Positions 17,893 through 26,365 are shown, numbered from the stretch's first letter. The stretch is 64,000 nt of DNA from an uncultured Prevotellaceae bacterium (GCA_946415365.1 CAMKSE010000008.1:111039-175038), one strand, 5' to 3'. Notes: a model not told the origin generated them from the letters alone. Translations and numbers: made by a program.

Positions 17893-18696
17893 ATGAAGAA
17901 ACTGACGATGATCGCTGTCATGCTGACAGCAACCGTATGTGCCTCGGCACAGAGTGACAATAATCCCGTTGATGCGTATTTCACCACGAGCGAGATGCCC
18001 GACATGCTCAAGTGGTGCCCTGCTCCCCCCGATACCGTCGGAGCAGCCTTTGCCTATGACATCCTGCAGTATATGTGGGGCAAGGAGGTGCGTAACAATA
18101 AGGAGCGTGCCGACATTGCTATCCGCGATGCCGTATATGGTATAGACTGTATCATCCGCGAATTCAGCGAGCCCTTCGGCCTGCAGATCTCAAAGGAGGA
18201 GACACCAGAGATTTACAAGGTGCTGCGCGAAGGAACGGCTACCTGCGACAGCATCTGCAAGATTCCCAAGCGTTACTACATGCGCAAGCGTCCCTTCATG
18301 CGATTCCATGAGCAAACGCTGACCCCCGACGACGAGCCACACCTGAGCAAAAACGGCTCCTATCCCTCAGGTCACACCATTCTCGGCTGGAGTTCAGCCT
18401 TGCTGCTCTCGGAGATCAATCCTGACCGTGCAGACACCATTCTGGCTCGTGGACTGATGTATGGCGACAGCCGAGTGATCGTCGGTGCCCACTGGCAGAG
18501 CGATGTCAATGCAGCCCGTCTGGCTGCAGCTGCCGCTTACGCCCGCCTGCATACCAGTGAGCGGTTCCTGGAGCAGATGCGTCTGGCTCGCCAGGAGTTC
18601 CGTATTAAGGCTGGTCTGGCCACCATCGTCGAGATGAAGGCTTACCAAAAAGAAGCTAAGAAACGCGCCAAAGCAAAGAAAGTCGCATTAAGATAA
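17893..18696 (+). CDS. periplasmic class A acid phosphatase (PAP2 superfamily)
   Basis: 267 residues with a signal peptide (MKKLTMIAVMLTATVCASAQ). All three PAP2 motifs are present in order: K-x6-RP in KRYYMRKRPF (~residue 130), PSGH in GSYPSGHTILGWS (~155) and SR-x5-H-x3-D in DSRVIVGAHWQSDV (~195). This matches PhoN-like class A non-specific acid phosphatases, which release phosphate from organic phosphomonoesters in the periplasm. It follows the porin gene and is closed by a strong terminator. The C-terminus is lysine-rich. Confidence 0.9.
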   Translation: MKKLTMIAVMLTATVCASAQSDNNPVDAYFTTSEMPDMLKWCPAPPDTVGAAFAYDILQYMWGKEVRNNKERADIAIRDAVYGIDCIIREFSEPFGLQISKEETPEIYKVLREGTATCDSICKIPKRYYMRKRPFMRFHEQTLTPDDEPHLSKNGSYPSGHTILGWSSALLLSEINPDRADTILARGLMYGDSRVIVGAHWQSDVNAARLAAAAAYARLHTSERFLEQMRLARQEFRIKAGLATIVEMKAYQKEAKKRAKAKKVALR

Positions 18697-18701
18697 AATA
18701 T

Positions 18702-18731
18702 AAAATCCCCACCAAAAGCGGTGGGGATTTT
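18702..18731. terminator. intrinsic terminator between phosphatase and amt, usable in both directions
   Basis: AAAATCCCCACC and GGTGGGGATTTT form a perfect 12-bp stem around AAAAGC, with A- and T-runs on both sides. It sits between convergent genes. Confidence 0.9.
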
Positions 18732-18750
18732 AGTTTGTTTGGGATTCAAT

Positions 18751-20151
18751 TTAGGAATTCTGGTTCTTCTCCCGGATATGCTCCTCGTATTCAGCCAACT
18801 CGCGCTCGCCGATGTGAGCGAGGCCGTAGTGCTCGTCATGCTGCGAGAAGTCGAGGCCAACCTTTTCGCTGAAGGCTGATACGCGCATGGGGATGAGCAT
18901 GTCGATGAGTTTGTAACCCAGCCAACTCATAGCGAAGGTATAGACGAACACGATGACGATGGCCAGCAGATGGTAGAGGAAAATCACAAAACCGTCCCAC
19001 GTGCCTGCGATGAGGCCCTCCTGGATGAAGATACCCGTCAGCACCGTACCAAAGATACCGCCAGTGCCGTGCGTGGGGAACACGTCGAGGGCATCATCGA
19101 TACGGGAATGAGAACGCCAATAGACGGCAACGTTACAGATCAGCGTGATGACAAACGCGATGAAGATGCTCTGACCCACGGTGACGTAGCCTGCCGACGG
19201 TGTGATGGCCACAAGACCGACTACACAACCCACAGCGGCACCCATTGCCGACGGCTTACGGCCGCGCAGACAGTCGAAAAATATCCACGTCATCATTGCC
19301 GTTGCTGAGGCGGTGTTTGTATTCAGGAACGCCTTGATAGCCTGTCCGTCAGCATGCAGCGACGAACCTGCGTTGAAGCCGAACCATCCTAACCACAACA
19401 TGGCCGCTCCCAAAAGTACGAAGGGGATGTTGGCTGGTTCGCTCTTACGTGTCTCAGCCTTGCGACGGCCCAGGAAGATGGCACCTGCCAACGCTGCGAT
19501 ACCACTCGATGCATGCACCACGATACCACCTGCGAAGTCGATGACACCCCACTTCATGAACAATCCTTCTGGATGCCAGGTCATGTGGGCCAGCGGACAG
19601 TAGATGACGAAGAAGAAAAACATCATGAAGAACATGTAGGCTGAGAAGCGTACGCGTTCGGCAAATGAGCCCGTAATCAACGACGGGGTGATGATGGCGA
19701 ACTTCATCTGGAACAGGGCAAACAATGCCAATGGTATCGTTGCACCGCCCAGTACATTGCCTGCGGGTGTCGTATAAACCGCACCGCCCACATTATGAAA
19801 CATCGGGAACGTCAGCGGATTACCAATCACACCGCCGATATCATCGCCAAAGCACAGCGAGAAGCCGATGACCACCCAGAGGACGGATATCAGTCCCATG
19901 GCGATAAACGACTGGAGCATCGTGCTTATCACGTTCTTCGCTCCTACCATGCCGCCGTAGAAGAACGACAGTCCTGGTGTCATCATCAACACGAAAATCG
20001 TGGCCGTAATCAGCCAAGCCACATCGGCCGCAGAGATCACCGACCAGTCACACTCGAATGTAGGTTCACCTACAAACACACCTGTGATGGCGATTAATGT
20101 CATCGCCGTCATCAGGATTATCCAACGTCTTTTTACCTTAAAAGTCTTCAT
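18751..20151 (-). CDS. amt: ammonium transporter, stand-alone copy
   Basis: 466 residues from the ATG at 20151; longer versions run through the promoter. The Amt/Rh fold is clear: FVLMMTPGLSFFYGGMVGAKNVISTM, the gate region WVVIGFSLCFGDDIGG, and the twin-His regions DFAGGIVVHASSGIAAL and DVFPTHGTGGIFGTVLTGIF. An extra leading hydrophobic segment precedes the first core helix. It conducts ammonium or ammonia across the inner membrane. No glnK is adjacent, unlike the second amt at 32070-33323, so it may be regulated differently. Confidence 0.93.
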   Translation of the reverse strand: MKTFKVKRRWIILMTAMTLIAITGVFVGEPTFECDWSVISAADVAWLITATIFVLMMTPGLSFFYGGMVGAKNVISTMLQSFIAMGLISVLWVVIGFSLCFGDDIGGVIGNPLTFPMFHNVGGAVYTTPAGNVLGGATIPLALFALFQMKFAIITPSLITGSFAERVRFSAYMFFMMFFFFVIYCPLAHMTWHPEGLFMKWGVIDFAGGIVVHASSGIAALAGAIFLGRRKAETRKSEPANIPFVLLGAAMLWLGWFGFNAGSSLHADGQAIKAFLNTNTASATAMMTWIFFDCLRGRKPSAMGAAVGCVVGLVAITPSAGYVTVGQSIFIAFVITLICNVAVYWRSHSRIDDALDVFPTHGTGGIFGTVLTGIFIQEGLIAGTWDGFVIFLYHLLAIVIVFVYTFAMSWLGYKLIDMLIPMRVSAFSEKVGLDFSQHDEHYGLAHIGERELAEYEEHIREKNQNS

Positions 20152-20211
20152 AACCTTTTTATATATATGTCCTTTGTTGTTTTCAGAATGCAATCTCGCC
20201 GAATTTTTCGG

Positions 20212-20219
20212 CAAAAGTA
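20212..20219 (-). promoter_or_regulatory. promoter -7 box of the stand-alone amt
   Basis: The minus strand reads TACTTTTG about 60 bases before the amt ATG. The 320-base gap 20152-20472 otherwise holds only this box, the tfoX-side promoter and AT-rich sequence. Confidence 0.55.
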
Positions 20220-20423
20220 ATACATTCTGCATAAATAGCCATTGGTCTGCTTACTTTTTGATTGTTAAAAATATACCTAACTTACAATTTGTAAAGTTTT
20301 CAAACAATTATGCTTTCGTTTTGATAACATTTTATGCTCAAAACCTGTCATCCCGTTACAAATCGTCAAAACCTGCAAATAGAGTTCCCCTCTTCCTTGC
20401 AAAAACACTTTCTGAGGAAAAAC

Positions 20424-20455
20424 TTTGGCGGTTCCGAGGAATTGCTGTATCTTTG
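20424..20455 (+). promoter_or_regulatory. promoter of the tfoX-like/MGMT pair
   Basis: TTTG at 20424-20427 and TATCTTTG at 20448-20455 with a 20-base spacer. The first ATG follows 17 bases after the -7 box. Confidence 0.75.
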
Positions 20456-20472
20456 TGCAATCAAAAACAAAT

Positions 20473-20802
20473 ATGACGAAAATGGCAAGCAATTCTGATT
20501 TTGTGCAATACATCGCCGACCAGTGTAGTGGAGCGGGCGAGATTACAGTCAAGAAGATGTTCGGCGACTATGGCATCTACTGCGACGGGAAAATTTTCGG
20601 TCTGATCTGCGACGATTGTTTCTACCTGAAGCCTACTGACGTCGTCCGTCCTCTGCTGCGTGTCGAAGACATGCGCCCGCCTTACGAAGGAGCCAAGGAC
20701 TACTTCTATATCGCTGATGTTGATGACCGCGATTACCTTTCTTTACTCGTGCGCGAGACCTGCATGGTCCTGCCGGAACCAAAGCCGAAAAAGAAGCGTT
20801 AG
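20473..20802 (+). CDS. TfoX N-terminal domain protein
   Basis: 109 residues from the ATG at 20473; the longer frame from 20425 would include the promoter. The sequence ITVKKMFGDYGIYCDGKIFGLICDDCFYLK and PPYEGAKDYFYI are characteristic of the TfoX/Sxy N-terminal domain, without the C-terminal half of the competence regulator. The tail is basic (PKPKKKR). Free-standing TfoX-N proteins have no settled function. It is 3 bases from the downstream MGMT-like gene, so they form one transcript. Confidence 0.85.
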   Translation: MTKMASNSDFVQYIADQCSGAGEITVKKMFGDYGIYCDGKIFGLICDDCFYLKPTDVVRPLLRVEDMRPPYEGAKDYFYIADVDDRDYLSLLVRETCMVLPEPKPKKKR

Positions 20803-20805
20803 CCG

Positions 20806-21147
20806 ATGCACGATTATCCCGACCGAATGACGCCAGAGCAGGCGCGGGCGTTTCGCGATGCCGTGCTGAACATTGTCAGCCAGATACCTCGCGGACGGGT
20901 GACCACCTACGGCCATATTGCCGCCTTGGCAGGTTGGCCCAGCCATTCTCGCATGGTTGGCCGTACGCTCCGCTACACGCCTGGTGCCGAGTCTCTGCCT
21001 TGTCATCGTGTCGTCAACAAAGAAGGTCGCACAGCACCCGGCTGGAGCCGCCAGCGTCCGCTCTTAGAGGACGAAGGCATCCACTTTAAGTCCAATGGAC
21101 ATGTGGATATGGCATGCCATCTGTGGGAGCCGGAGATAGAGTTGTAA
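20806..21147 (+). CDS. MGMT-family DNA alkyltransferase-like protein
   Basis: 113 residues covering only the DNA-binding/active-site domain of O6-alkylguanine-DNA alkyltransferases. It has the winged-helix segment IPRGRVTTYGHIAALAGWPSHSRMVGRTL and the active-site motif LPCHRVVN. The acceptor Cys is kept, whereas the alkyltransferase-like (ATL) proteins of similar size have Trp there. It could therefore be a minimal active methyltransferase. It follows the TfoX-N gene by 3 bases. The N-terminal domain found in Ogt/Ada is absent. Confidence 0.88.
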   Translation: MHDYPDRMTPEQARAFRDAVLNIVSQIPRGRVTTYGHIAALAGWPSHSRMVGRTLRYTPGAESLPCHRVVNKEGRTAPGWSRQRPLLEDEGIHFKSNGHVDMACHLWEPEIEL

Positions 21148-21187
21148 GGCAAGAGCGTCCTCGTATTATTTAAATTCTTAGGGAGAG

Positions 21188-22981
21188 ATGAAACAGATAG
21201 AAGTCGTAGCAGCGATGAAAAGGAATTTGCGATGGTTGATGGGTGCGTTACTCATCTGCGGATTATGGATGTTCGTGGCTTGCACCAACGATGATAATCC
21301 AGTTGTGGAGCCTGTGACGGAACAGTTGCAGGACGGTGTGTGGACGGGCAGCGGCGAGGGACGCAGCGGAACGATTATCGTCAAGGTGACGGTAGAGAAC
21401 CATCAGGTGACGAAGGTGACCGTCGTCAGCCAGTCGGAGTCGACGTTTGCGCAGGAGACGATCAACAGCCTTTGTGAGAGTGCGCTGGGCAGGACGGCAG
21501 AGATGAGCGTAGAGGTGGATGGCATCACAGGTGCTACGCTGACTTCGACGGGAGTCATCGATGCCATCAACATGGCACTACAGGCGGCGATGGGAAAGAC
21601 CGTAGATAAGGGCAAGACGTATCAGGACGGCACGTGCGACATCGTCGTCGTTGGTGCTGGCGGTGCCGGACTCTCGGCAGCTGTGGCTGCGGCAGAAACA
21701 GATGCCAGTCTGAAGATCATCGTACTGGAGAAGCAGCACATTATCGGCGGTAATACCAACAGCTCCACGGGCGGCATTAATGCGGCAGAGACGGATATCC
21801 AGAAGGGACTTGGCATCGAGGACAGCAAGCAGCTGTTCTACGACGACATCATGAAAGGCGGCAAATATGAAAACATCCCATCGCTGGTTCAGAATTTCGT
21901 GGAACATGCGCCTGTGACCATCTCGTGGCTGACAGGACTTGGTGCCGATCTGAGCGATGTGGGACTGATGGGTGGCAGCAGCGTGAAACGCACGCATCGT
22001 CCAAAGGGAGGTACGGCCATCGGTCCACATCTGATGAAGATTCTTAAGTCTGCCACATCCAATAAGAACATCGAGATACGCACATCGAACAAAGTGACAG
22101 GCTTGCTGTCTGCTGTCGATGGCAGCGTGACGGGCGTGAAGGTAGAGAATGCCAACGGCAGCACGTATAAGCTCACGGCAAAAGCGGTGATCATTGCCAC
22201 AGGAGGCTTTGGCGCCAATCTGGAGATGGTGACCAGTCTGCAGCCCTCGCTCAAGGGTTTTGCCACGCTGAACCATCCTGGTGCCACGGGCGATGCTTTC
22301 GGTTGGATGACGGCCATCGGTGGTGCGACCGTCCAGATGGCAAACATTCAGATTCATCCTACGGCAGAGGCCACGAACCATATTCTGATAACGGAGGCTG
22401 TACGCGGCAACGGTGCTATTCTGGTGAACCACGAAAGCAAGCGTTTCTGCAACGAGATGGATACGCGCGACGTGGTGTCTGCCGCCATCCTCAAACAGAC
22501 GCAGGGCGAGGCCTTCCTCATCTTTGATCAAGGTGTGAGAAAGTCATTGGCATCCATCGAGACCTACGCCAACCAGCATCTGCTCAGCGAGGGTAACACC
22601 GTTGCGGAACTGGCTAAGGCTATAGATGTTTCTGCCTCTGATCTTGAAGCCACGCTGAACCGCTATAATGCCCAGCAGAAAGCCAGCGTAGATGAGGACT
22701 TTGGACGTAGTGCTGCACAAATGACGGCCGCGTTGGAGACCGCTCCATACTATGCCGTCTGCGTCACTCCCGCCATCCACCACACAATGGGCGGTCTGAG
22801 CGTGAATGCAGATACACAGGTGCTGAAAGCCGACGGTACGCCCATCCCAGGACTCTATGCTGCTGGCGAGGTGACTGGTGGCCTGCATGGTGCCAATCGT
22901 CTGGGCGGCAACGGTGTGGCAGATATCGTGGTCAATGGCCGTTTGGCTGGTATTGCAGCAGCACAGAAAGCTTTAAAGTAA
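21188..22981 (+). CDS. exported FMN-binding flavoprotein reductase (fumarate/urocanate reductase type)
   Basis: 597 residues; an alternative ATG at 21215 (MKRNLRWLMGALL) gives a tighter signal. A lipoprotein-type signal ends at LWMFVAC. Next is an FMN-binding domain with DGITGATLTS (~residue 112), the site at which ApbE attaches FMN to Thr, then a flavocytochrome c-like FAD domain (CDIVVVGAGGAGLSAA). Active-site regions of fumarate reductase-type enzymes are visible: IHPTAEA, TEAVRGNGAILVN, HHTMGG and a C-terminal GLHGANRLGGNG. It probably reduces a small enoate with electrons from the membrane, outside the cytoplasm. Fumarate, urocanate or a cinnamate-like acid are all possible. Confidence 0.88.
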   Translation: MKQIEVVAAMKRNLRWLMGALLICGLWMFVACTNDDNPVVEPVTEQLQDGVWTGSGEGRSGTIIVKVTVENHQVTKVTVVSQSESTFAQETINSLCESALGRTAEMSVEVDGITGATLTSTGVIDAINMALQAAMGKTVDKGKTYQDGTCDIVVVGAGGAGLSAAVAAAETDASLKIIVLEKQHIIGGNTNSSTGGINAAETDIQKGLGIEDSKQLFYDDIMKGGKYENIPSLVQNFVEHAPVTISWLTGLGADLSDVGLMGGSSVKRTHRPKGGTAIGPHLMKILKSATSNKNIEIRTSNKVTGLLSAVDGSVTGVKVENANGSTYKLTAKAVIIATGGFGANLEMVTSLQPSLKGFATLNHPGATGDAFGWMTAIGGATVQMANIQIHPTAEATNHILITEAVRGNGAILVNHESKRFCNEMDTRDVVSAAILKQTQGEAFLIFDQGVRKSLASIETYANQHLLSEGNTVAELAKAIDVSASDLEATLNRYNAQQKASVDEDFGRSAAQMTAALETAPYYAVCVTPAIHHTMGGLSVNADTQVLKADGTPIPGLYAAGEVTGGLHGANRLGGNGVADIVVNGRLAGIAAAQKALK

Positions 22982-22994
22982 CGAAGGAGGACGT

Positions 22995-24101
22995 ATGAAA
23001 ATCATCGTAGCGATTGATTCGTTTAAGGGTTGTCTGACATCGGCTGAGGCTAATCAGGCGGCAAGTGAGGGTATTCTTGCGAAGATGCCTGAGGCGGAGG
23101 TCGTGCAGGTGCCTGTGAGCGATGGCGGTGAGGGGTTTATGGAGGCGTTTCAGGCGGCGATGGGCGGCGAGATAGTGAAAGTCAACGTGAAAGACCCGCT
23201 GATGCGAACCATCGTGGCCCAGTATCTTGTGCAAGGCGATACGGCGGTGATAGAGATTGCCAAGGCCAGCGGACTGACACTGCTTTCGCCTGAGGAGCGC
23301 AATCCGATGGTGGCCACGAGTTATGGCACAGGCCAGTTGGTGGTGGATGCCGTAAGACGAGGGTGTAAGCACATCATCGTAGGACTTGGCGGTAGCGCCA
23401 CCAGCGACTGCGGCATAGGGATGCTTAGGGCGATCATCGATAGTTTTTCAAAGGGTGGATCGTGGGATGATGTGCACGAACTAGATGATGTTCACTTCAC
23501 GATAGCAACCGATGTAACCAATCCTCTTTGCGGCGAGAATGGCGCAGCGTTTGTTTTTGGGCCACAAAAGTTTGCGGTTAAGGGAGCCTCACTGGAGATG
23601 GTGCTTGCCCTTGATGCTCGTGCCAAACGTTTTGCGGAGGCCTCTGCAAAGCATCTGGGTCGTGATTGCCAAAACATGCCAGGCGCAGGTGCAGCAGGCG
23701 GCTTGGGCTATGCTTTCCTACAATATATGAATGCCGACTGCTGCTCTGGCATCGACCTCTTGTTGGACACCATCCATTTCGACGATCTGCTGCAAGACGC
23801 CGACCTCGTCATCACCGGCGAAGGCTCAGCCGACCGCCAGACCCTCATGGGCAAACTTCCCTTCGGCATTCTCCAACGCGCCCAACACCATCACGTCCCC
23901 GTCATGCTAATAGCCGGTCGCATAGCCGACGAACGACTCCTTCTTGATGCCGGTTTCTCCCGCGTCGCCTGCATCAACCCTCCCGGCTTACCCCTCGAAA
24001 TTGCCCTTCAACCCTCAACTGCGAAGGAGAATATAAGGAGGACGGTCGGGAGCATCATGGAGAACTATTGGAACGACTTATATCGGCTGGGATATGTGTG
24101 A
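22995..24101 (+). CDS. glxK: glycerate kinase
   Basis: 368 residues of the GlxK/GarK family: MKIIVAIDSFKGCLTSAEANQA, VSDGGEGFMEAF, GTGQLVVDAV, IIVGLGGSATSDCGIGML, PGAGAAGGLGYAFL and ITGEGSADRQTLMGKLP. It phosphorylates glycerate with ATP. The start has a strong GGAGG site at 22986-22990, unusual for Bacteroidetes. From about 23,770 to 24,010 the codons turn strongly C-rich, unlike the first two thirds. The final residues (GSIMENYWNDLYRLGYV) run into the remnant of another gene read in a different frame, so the native C-terminus may have been replaced. Confidence 0.92.
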   Translation: MKIIVAIDSFKGCLTSAEANQAASEGILAKMPEAEVVQVPVSDGGEGFMEAFQAAMGGEIVKVNVKDPLMRTIVAQYLVQGDTAVIEIAKASGLTLLSPEERNPMVATSYGTGQLVVDAVRRGCKHIIVGLGGSATSDCGIGMLRAIIDSFSKGGSWDDVHELDDVHFTIATDVTNPLCGENGAAFVFGPQKFAVKGASLEMVLALDARAKRFAEASAKHLGRDCQNMPGAGAAGGLGYAFLQYMNADCCSGIDLLLDTIHFDDLLQDADLVITGEGSADRQTLMGKLPFGILQRAQHHHVPVMLIAGRIADERLLLDAGFSRVACINPPGLPLEIALQPSTAKENIRRTVGSIMENYWNDLYRLGYV

Positions 24102-24289
24102 AGACACAGAATCATTACCATGAACGTTATGCTGTCATTGACCAGTCTCTCGTCTGGTATGGCAGCATGAATTTACTATCGAGAGGTCGAGAAGACGATA
24201 GTCTGATGCGGATTGTAAGTCCAGAGATAGCTGCAGAATTGTTGGAACTGGGGATGAAAAGTGAAAAATTGACTTTAAAGACTGAATAA
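24068..24289 (+). pseudogene. C-terminal fragment of a phospholipase D-like domain protein
   Basis: 73 residues: HERYAVIDQSLVWYGSMNLLSRGREDDSLMRIV is the second active-site motif (H-x-x-x-x-x-D ... GS-N) of PLD-like domains found at the end of some restriction- or helicase-type proteins. The family Lys is not conserved. The rest of the gene is missing; the fragment overlaps the glxK end in another frame. Confidence 0.65.
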
Positions 24290-24290
24290 T

Positions 24291-24527
24291 ATGGAAATGA
24301 ATTTCAACAATCCTTGGGTATAAGAGGAATTGGCCAAGCTAGAGGACAACAGTTATTTGAAGGATGAATTGATAGACCGAATCCTAGTTTTACCACATGA
24401 GGCTTATAAACTCAGATTTTGGTATTGGCACCAAGAAGTTGTGATTACAGGAATTACGGCAGATGAATTGGTGCAATCTCTGTTCTTCCCTGAGAGTCTA
24501 GAGATGAAAGGCTTTTGCAATTTCTAA
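24291..24527 (+). pseudogene. small reading frame with an internal stop
   Basis: ATG at 24291 opens MEMNFNNPWV, meets TAA at 24321 and continues in the same frame as EELAKLEDNSYLKDELIDRIL and further to 24527. The intact protein would have been 78 residues. It follows the PLD fragment by one base and looks like the tail of the same lost operon. Its stop overlaps the convergent stop of the acetyltransferase gene. I do not recognise the family. Confidence 0.5.
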
Positions 24528-25078
24528 AACTTGCAACGCCCAATAATTTCAATATTGCTTTTCCCCAATACAAGGCCATACAAATGCTCATCAAGGATTT
24601 TATCGTCTTTGACGGCCGAGGACTTCATTATTCCCTCTTTTTTGAATCCTGCTTTTTCGAGAACACGCATGGAGGCATGATTATAATCGAATACCGTAGC
24701 ATAAAGACGTTTTAATCCATGCCTGAATTGAGCAAAGTTCCCGACCAGCCTTAATGCCTCAGTTGCATAACCTCTGTTCCAATATTGCTCACCAACGAAA
24801 AAACCAACTTCAGCAGAAAAGCGATTGACATCACGACCAGGTGTCAGACTGATGACGCCGACCAACTCGCCAGTATTAAGGAACATTCCATAAACGATTC
24901 CCATTTTCCCTTGCCTAACATTGTCAAGAAATGTCACTGCATCGTCCAATGTATAAGGATGCGGGAAAGCATCACGCAAATTCTGTGCAACAGATTTGTT
25001 GTCGGCAATGTATTGCAAAGCATCGGGTGTAGCTTTCAAAATGCTTTCCAACCATATTATATCAGTTCCTTTTATCAT
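24524..25078 (-). CDS. GNAT-family N-acetyltransferase (RimJ/RimL type)
   Basis: 184 residues. The acetyl-CoA-binding region reads EVGFFVGEQYWNRGYATEALRLV, and the following RLYATVFDYNHASMRVLEKAGFKKEG is the standard C-terminal motif of this subfamily, which acetylates protein N-termini or small amines. It starts one base after the AAA ATPase gene stop and so is probably co-transcribed. The substrate is unknown. Confidence 0.88.
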   Translation of the reverse strand: MIKGTDIIWLESILKATPDALQYIADNKSVAQNLRDAFPHPYTLDDAVTFLDNVRQGKMGIVYGMFLNTGELVGVISLTPGRDVNRFSAEVGFFVGEQYWNRGYATEALRLVGNFAQFRHGLKRLYATVFDYNHASMRVLEKAGFKKEGIMKSSAVKDDKILDEHLYGLVLGKSNIEIIGRCKF

Positions 25079-25079
25079 C

Positions 25080-26201
25080 TTATTCTTTCATTTCATTCAA
25101 CAAGTACTCCGCAAGATACGGTACTGCAAATACTAATTCGCCTCGCCTTGGCGCTTCAATTACACCGCTTTCCAGCAGTCTCTTGCGGTACGGTTGTATG
25201 GCAGGACCTTTCTTGCCCAATGCCGACTGTAGCTTAGCTGTCGAAACTGTTTCTCCCAGTCGGGCCATCGCCTTCAGGAATATCTTGTCGTTGCCCGACA
25301 GCGGATTCAAAATCGGTTTGAACACGTTGTTTTCCATATCTCCCATAGCCGATTTCTCCGCCTTATCCATAATTGCAGCGTCAACAGTCCCACCATCCGA
25401 AGTATATTGAATCACATAGTAACCTATCAATTGCATCAAGTACGGGAAACCGCGAGTAGCCAGCGCAGCTCTATCAAGGAATTCATCCGATATTGTGATA
25501 CCCATCCCCTTGAACGCCCGTTCGTAGTAGACCCTGATAAGATTTGTCGAAATCAATCCCAGTTCCACTTTGGTTGCACGATTTAAAAAGGTAAGAACTT
25601 GGTCGTTCAATACCCCTGATACAGCATGTGGAAGCCCTGCCATCGCGATGGCGATGTTCTTCCCATCCCCCACCAATTCTTGATAGGCCGATGCTACCTC
25701 GCGCATCGCAGCAGAAGTACGCACTTCATCAATCAATATCAACGCACCTTTGTCCTTCTCAGCCAACTTGTCGCATAGCAGTGACATTTTCGAGCGGAAA
25801 CCATACTGTCGCTCAGCAGCCTCAGAAAATGTAAGACCGATAGTGAACCCAAGCGCACCTGCAGTTACGCCAGTCAATTTGCGCTTGTCATCCTTGAAGA
25901 AGGCCGAACCATTCAGTTGGAATTGCTCAATGATGGCCTGCGCCATCCCTTCGTGAGCTGTCACACGGGCCACTACATAGTCAGCCTTTACCGCACGGTC
26001 GCTCAGTTCAAGCAACAGGGCCGTCTTGCCCATGCCCCTCTGTCCGAGAAACAACGTGCAACGGTTGCGGCTCCCCACAGGTTCCTGTAAACCCGCCATG
26101 AACTGCTCAATCACCCCGTCACGACCAATATACTGGTCAGGACGATTGCCGAAAGTGGGCTGAAACACCACATGATGCGTACCTTTTTCAGTCTTCTTCA
26201 T
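25080..26201 (-). CDS. AAA ATPase of the archaeal-ATPase/AAA_16 type with winged-helix tail
   Basis: 373 residues. Walker A is GQRGMGKTALLLEL (~residue 52), Walker B is GALILIDEV (~155), and a sensor-like AIAMAGLP follows. The C-terminal ~90 residues (KIFLKAMARLGETVSTAKLQSALGKKGPAIQPYRKRLLESGVIEAPRRGELVF) resemble a winged helix. Such proteins resemble Orc/Cdc6-like or STAND-type ATPases; the function is unknown. The 5-prime leader and the first codons (ATG AAG AAG) belong to a 10-base tandem array, which could make expression length-dependent. Confidence 0.8.
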   Translation of the reverse strand: MKKTEKGTHHVVFQPTFGNRPDQYIGRDGVIEQFMAGLQEPVGSRNRCTLFLGQRGMGKTALLLELSDRAVKADYVVARVTAHEGMAQAIIEQFQLNGSAFFKDDKRKLTGVTAGALGFTIGLTFSEAAERQYGFRSKMSLLCDKLAEKDKGALILIDEVRTSAAMREVASAYQELVGDGKNIAIAMAGLPHAVSGVLNDQVLTFLNRATKVELGLISTNLIRVYYERAFKGMGITISDEFLDRAALATRGFPYLMQLIGYYVIQYTSDGGTVDAAIMDKAEKSAMGDMENNVFKPILNPLSGNDKIFLKAMARLGETVSTAKLQSALGKKGPAIQPYRKRLLESGVIEAPRRGELVFAVPYLAEYLLNEMKE

Positions 26202-26280
26202 TCACCTTTACTTTCTTTTATTCTTCTTTATTCTCTTTTATTCTTCTTTATTCTTCTTTATTCTTCTTTATTCTTCTTCC
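26191..26280 (-). repeat. 10-base tandem array spanning the leader and start codon of the AAA ATPase gene
   Basis: Nine consecutive 10-base blocks related to TTCTTCTTTA (plus strand); blocks at 26221, 26241, 26251 and 26261 are identical and the others differ at one to three bases. On the mRNA strand the unit is UAAAGAAGAA. The array fills the whole leader from just after the -7 box to the fourth codon. Confidence 0.92.
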
Positions 26281-26285
26281 TGCCG

Positions 26286-26293
26286 CAAAGATA
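26286..26293 (-). promoter_or_regulatory. promoter -7 box of the AAA ATPase gene
   Basis: The minus strand reads TATCTTTG immediately upstream of the tandem array, so the array is transcribed as the leader. Confidence 0.65.
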
Positions 26294-26365
26294 CGGAAAA
26301 TTTCCGAATAGACCAAAGTTTTTCAAGAAAAAATGAAGAATACAATAGAAGTTACTATTATACGA

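Noticed and set aside
24524..26201. Anti-phage defence system made of the AAA ATPase and acetyltransferase
   Set aside because: Neither protein shows a nuclease, toxin or sensor domain tied to known defence systems, and the neighbours are ordinary.
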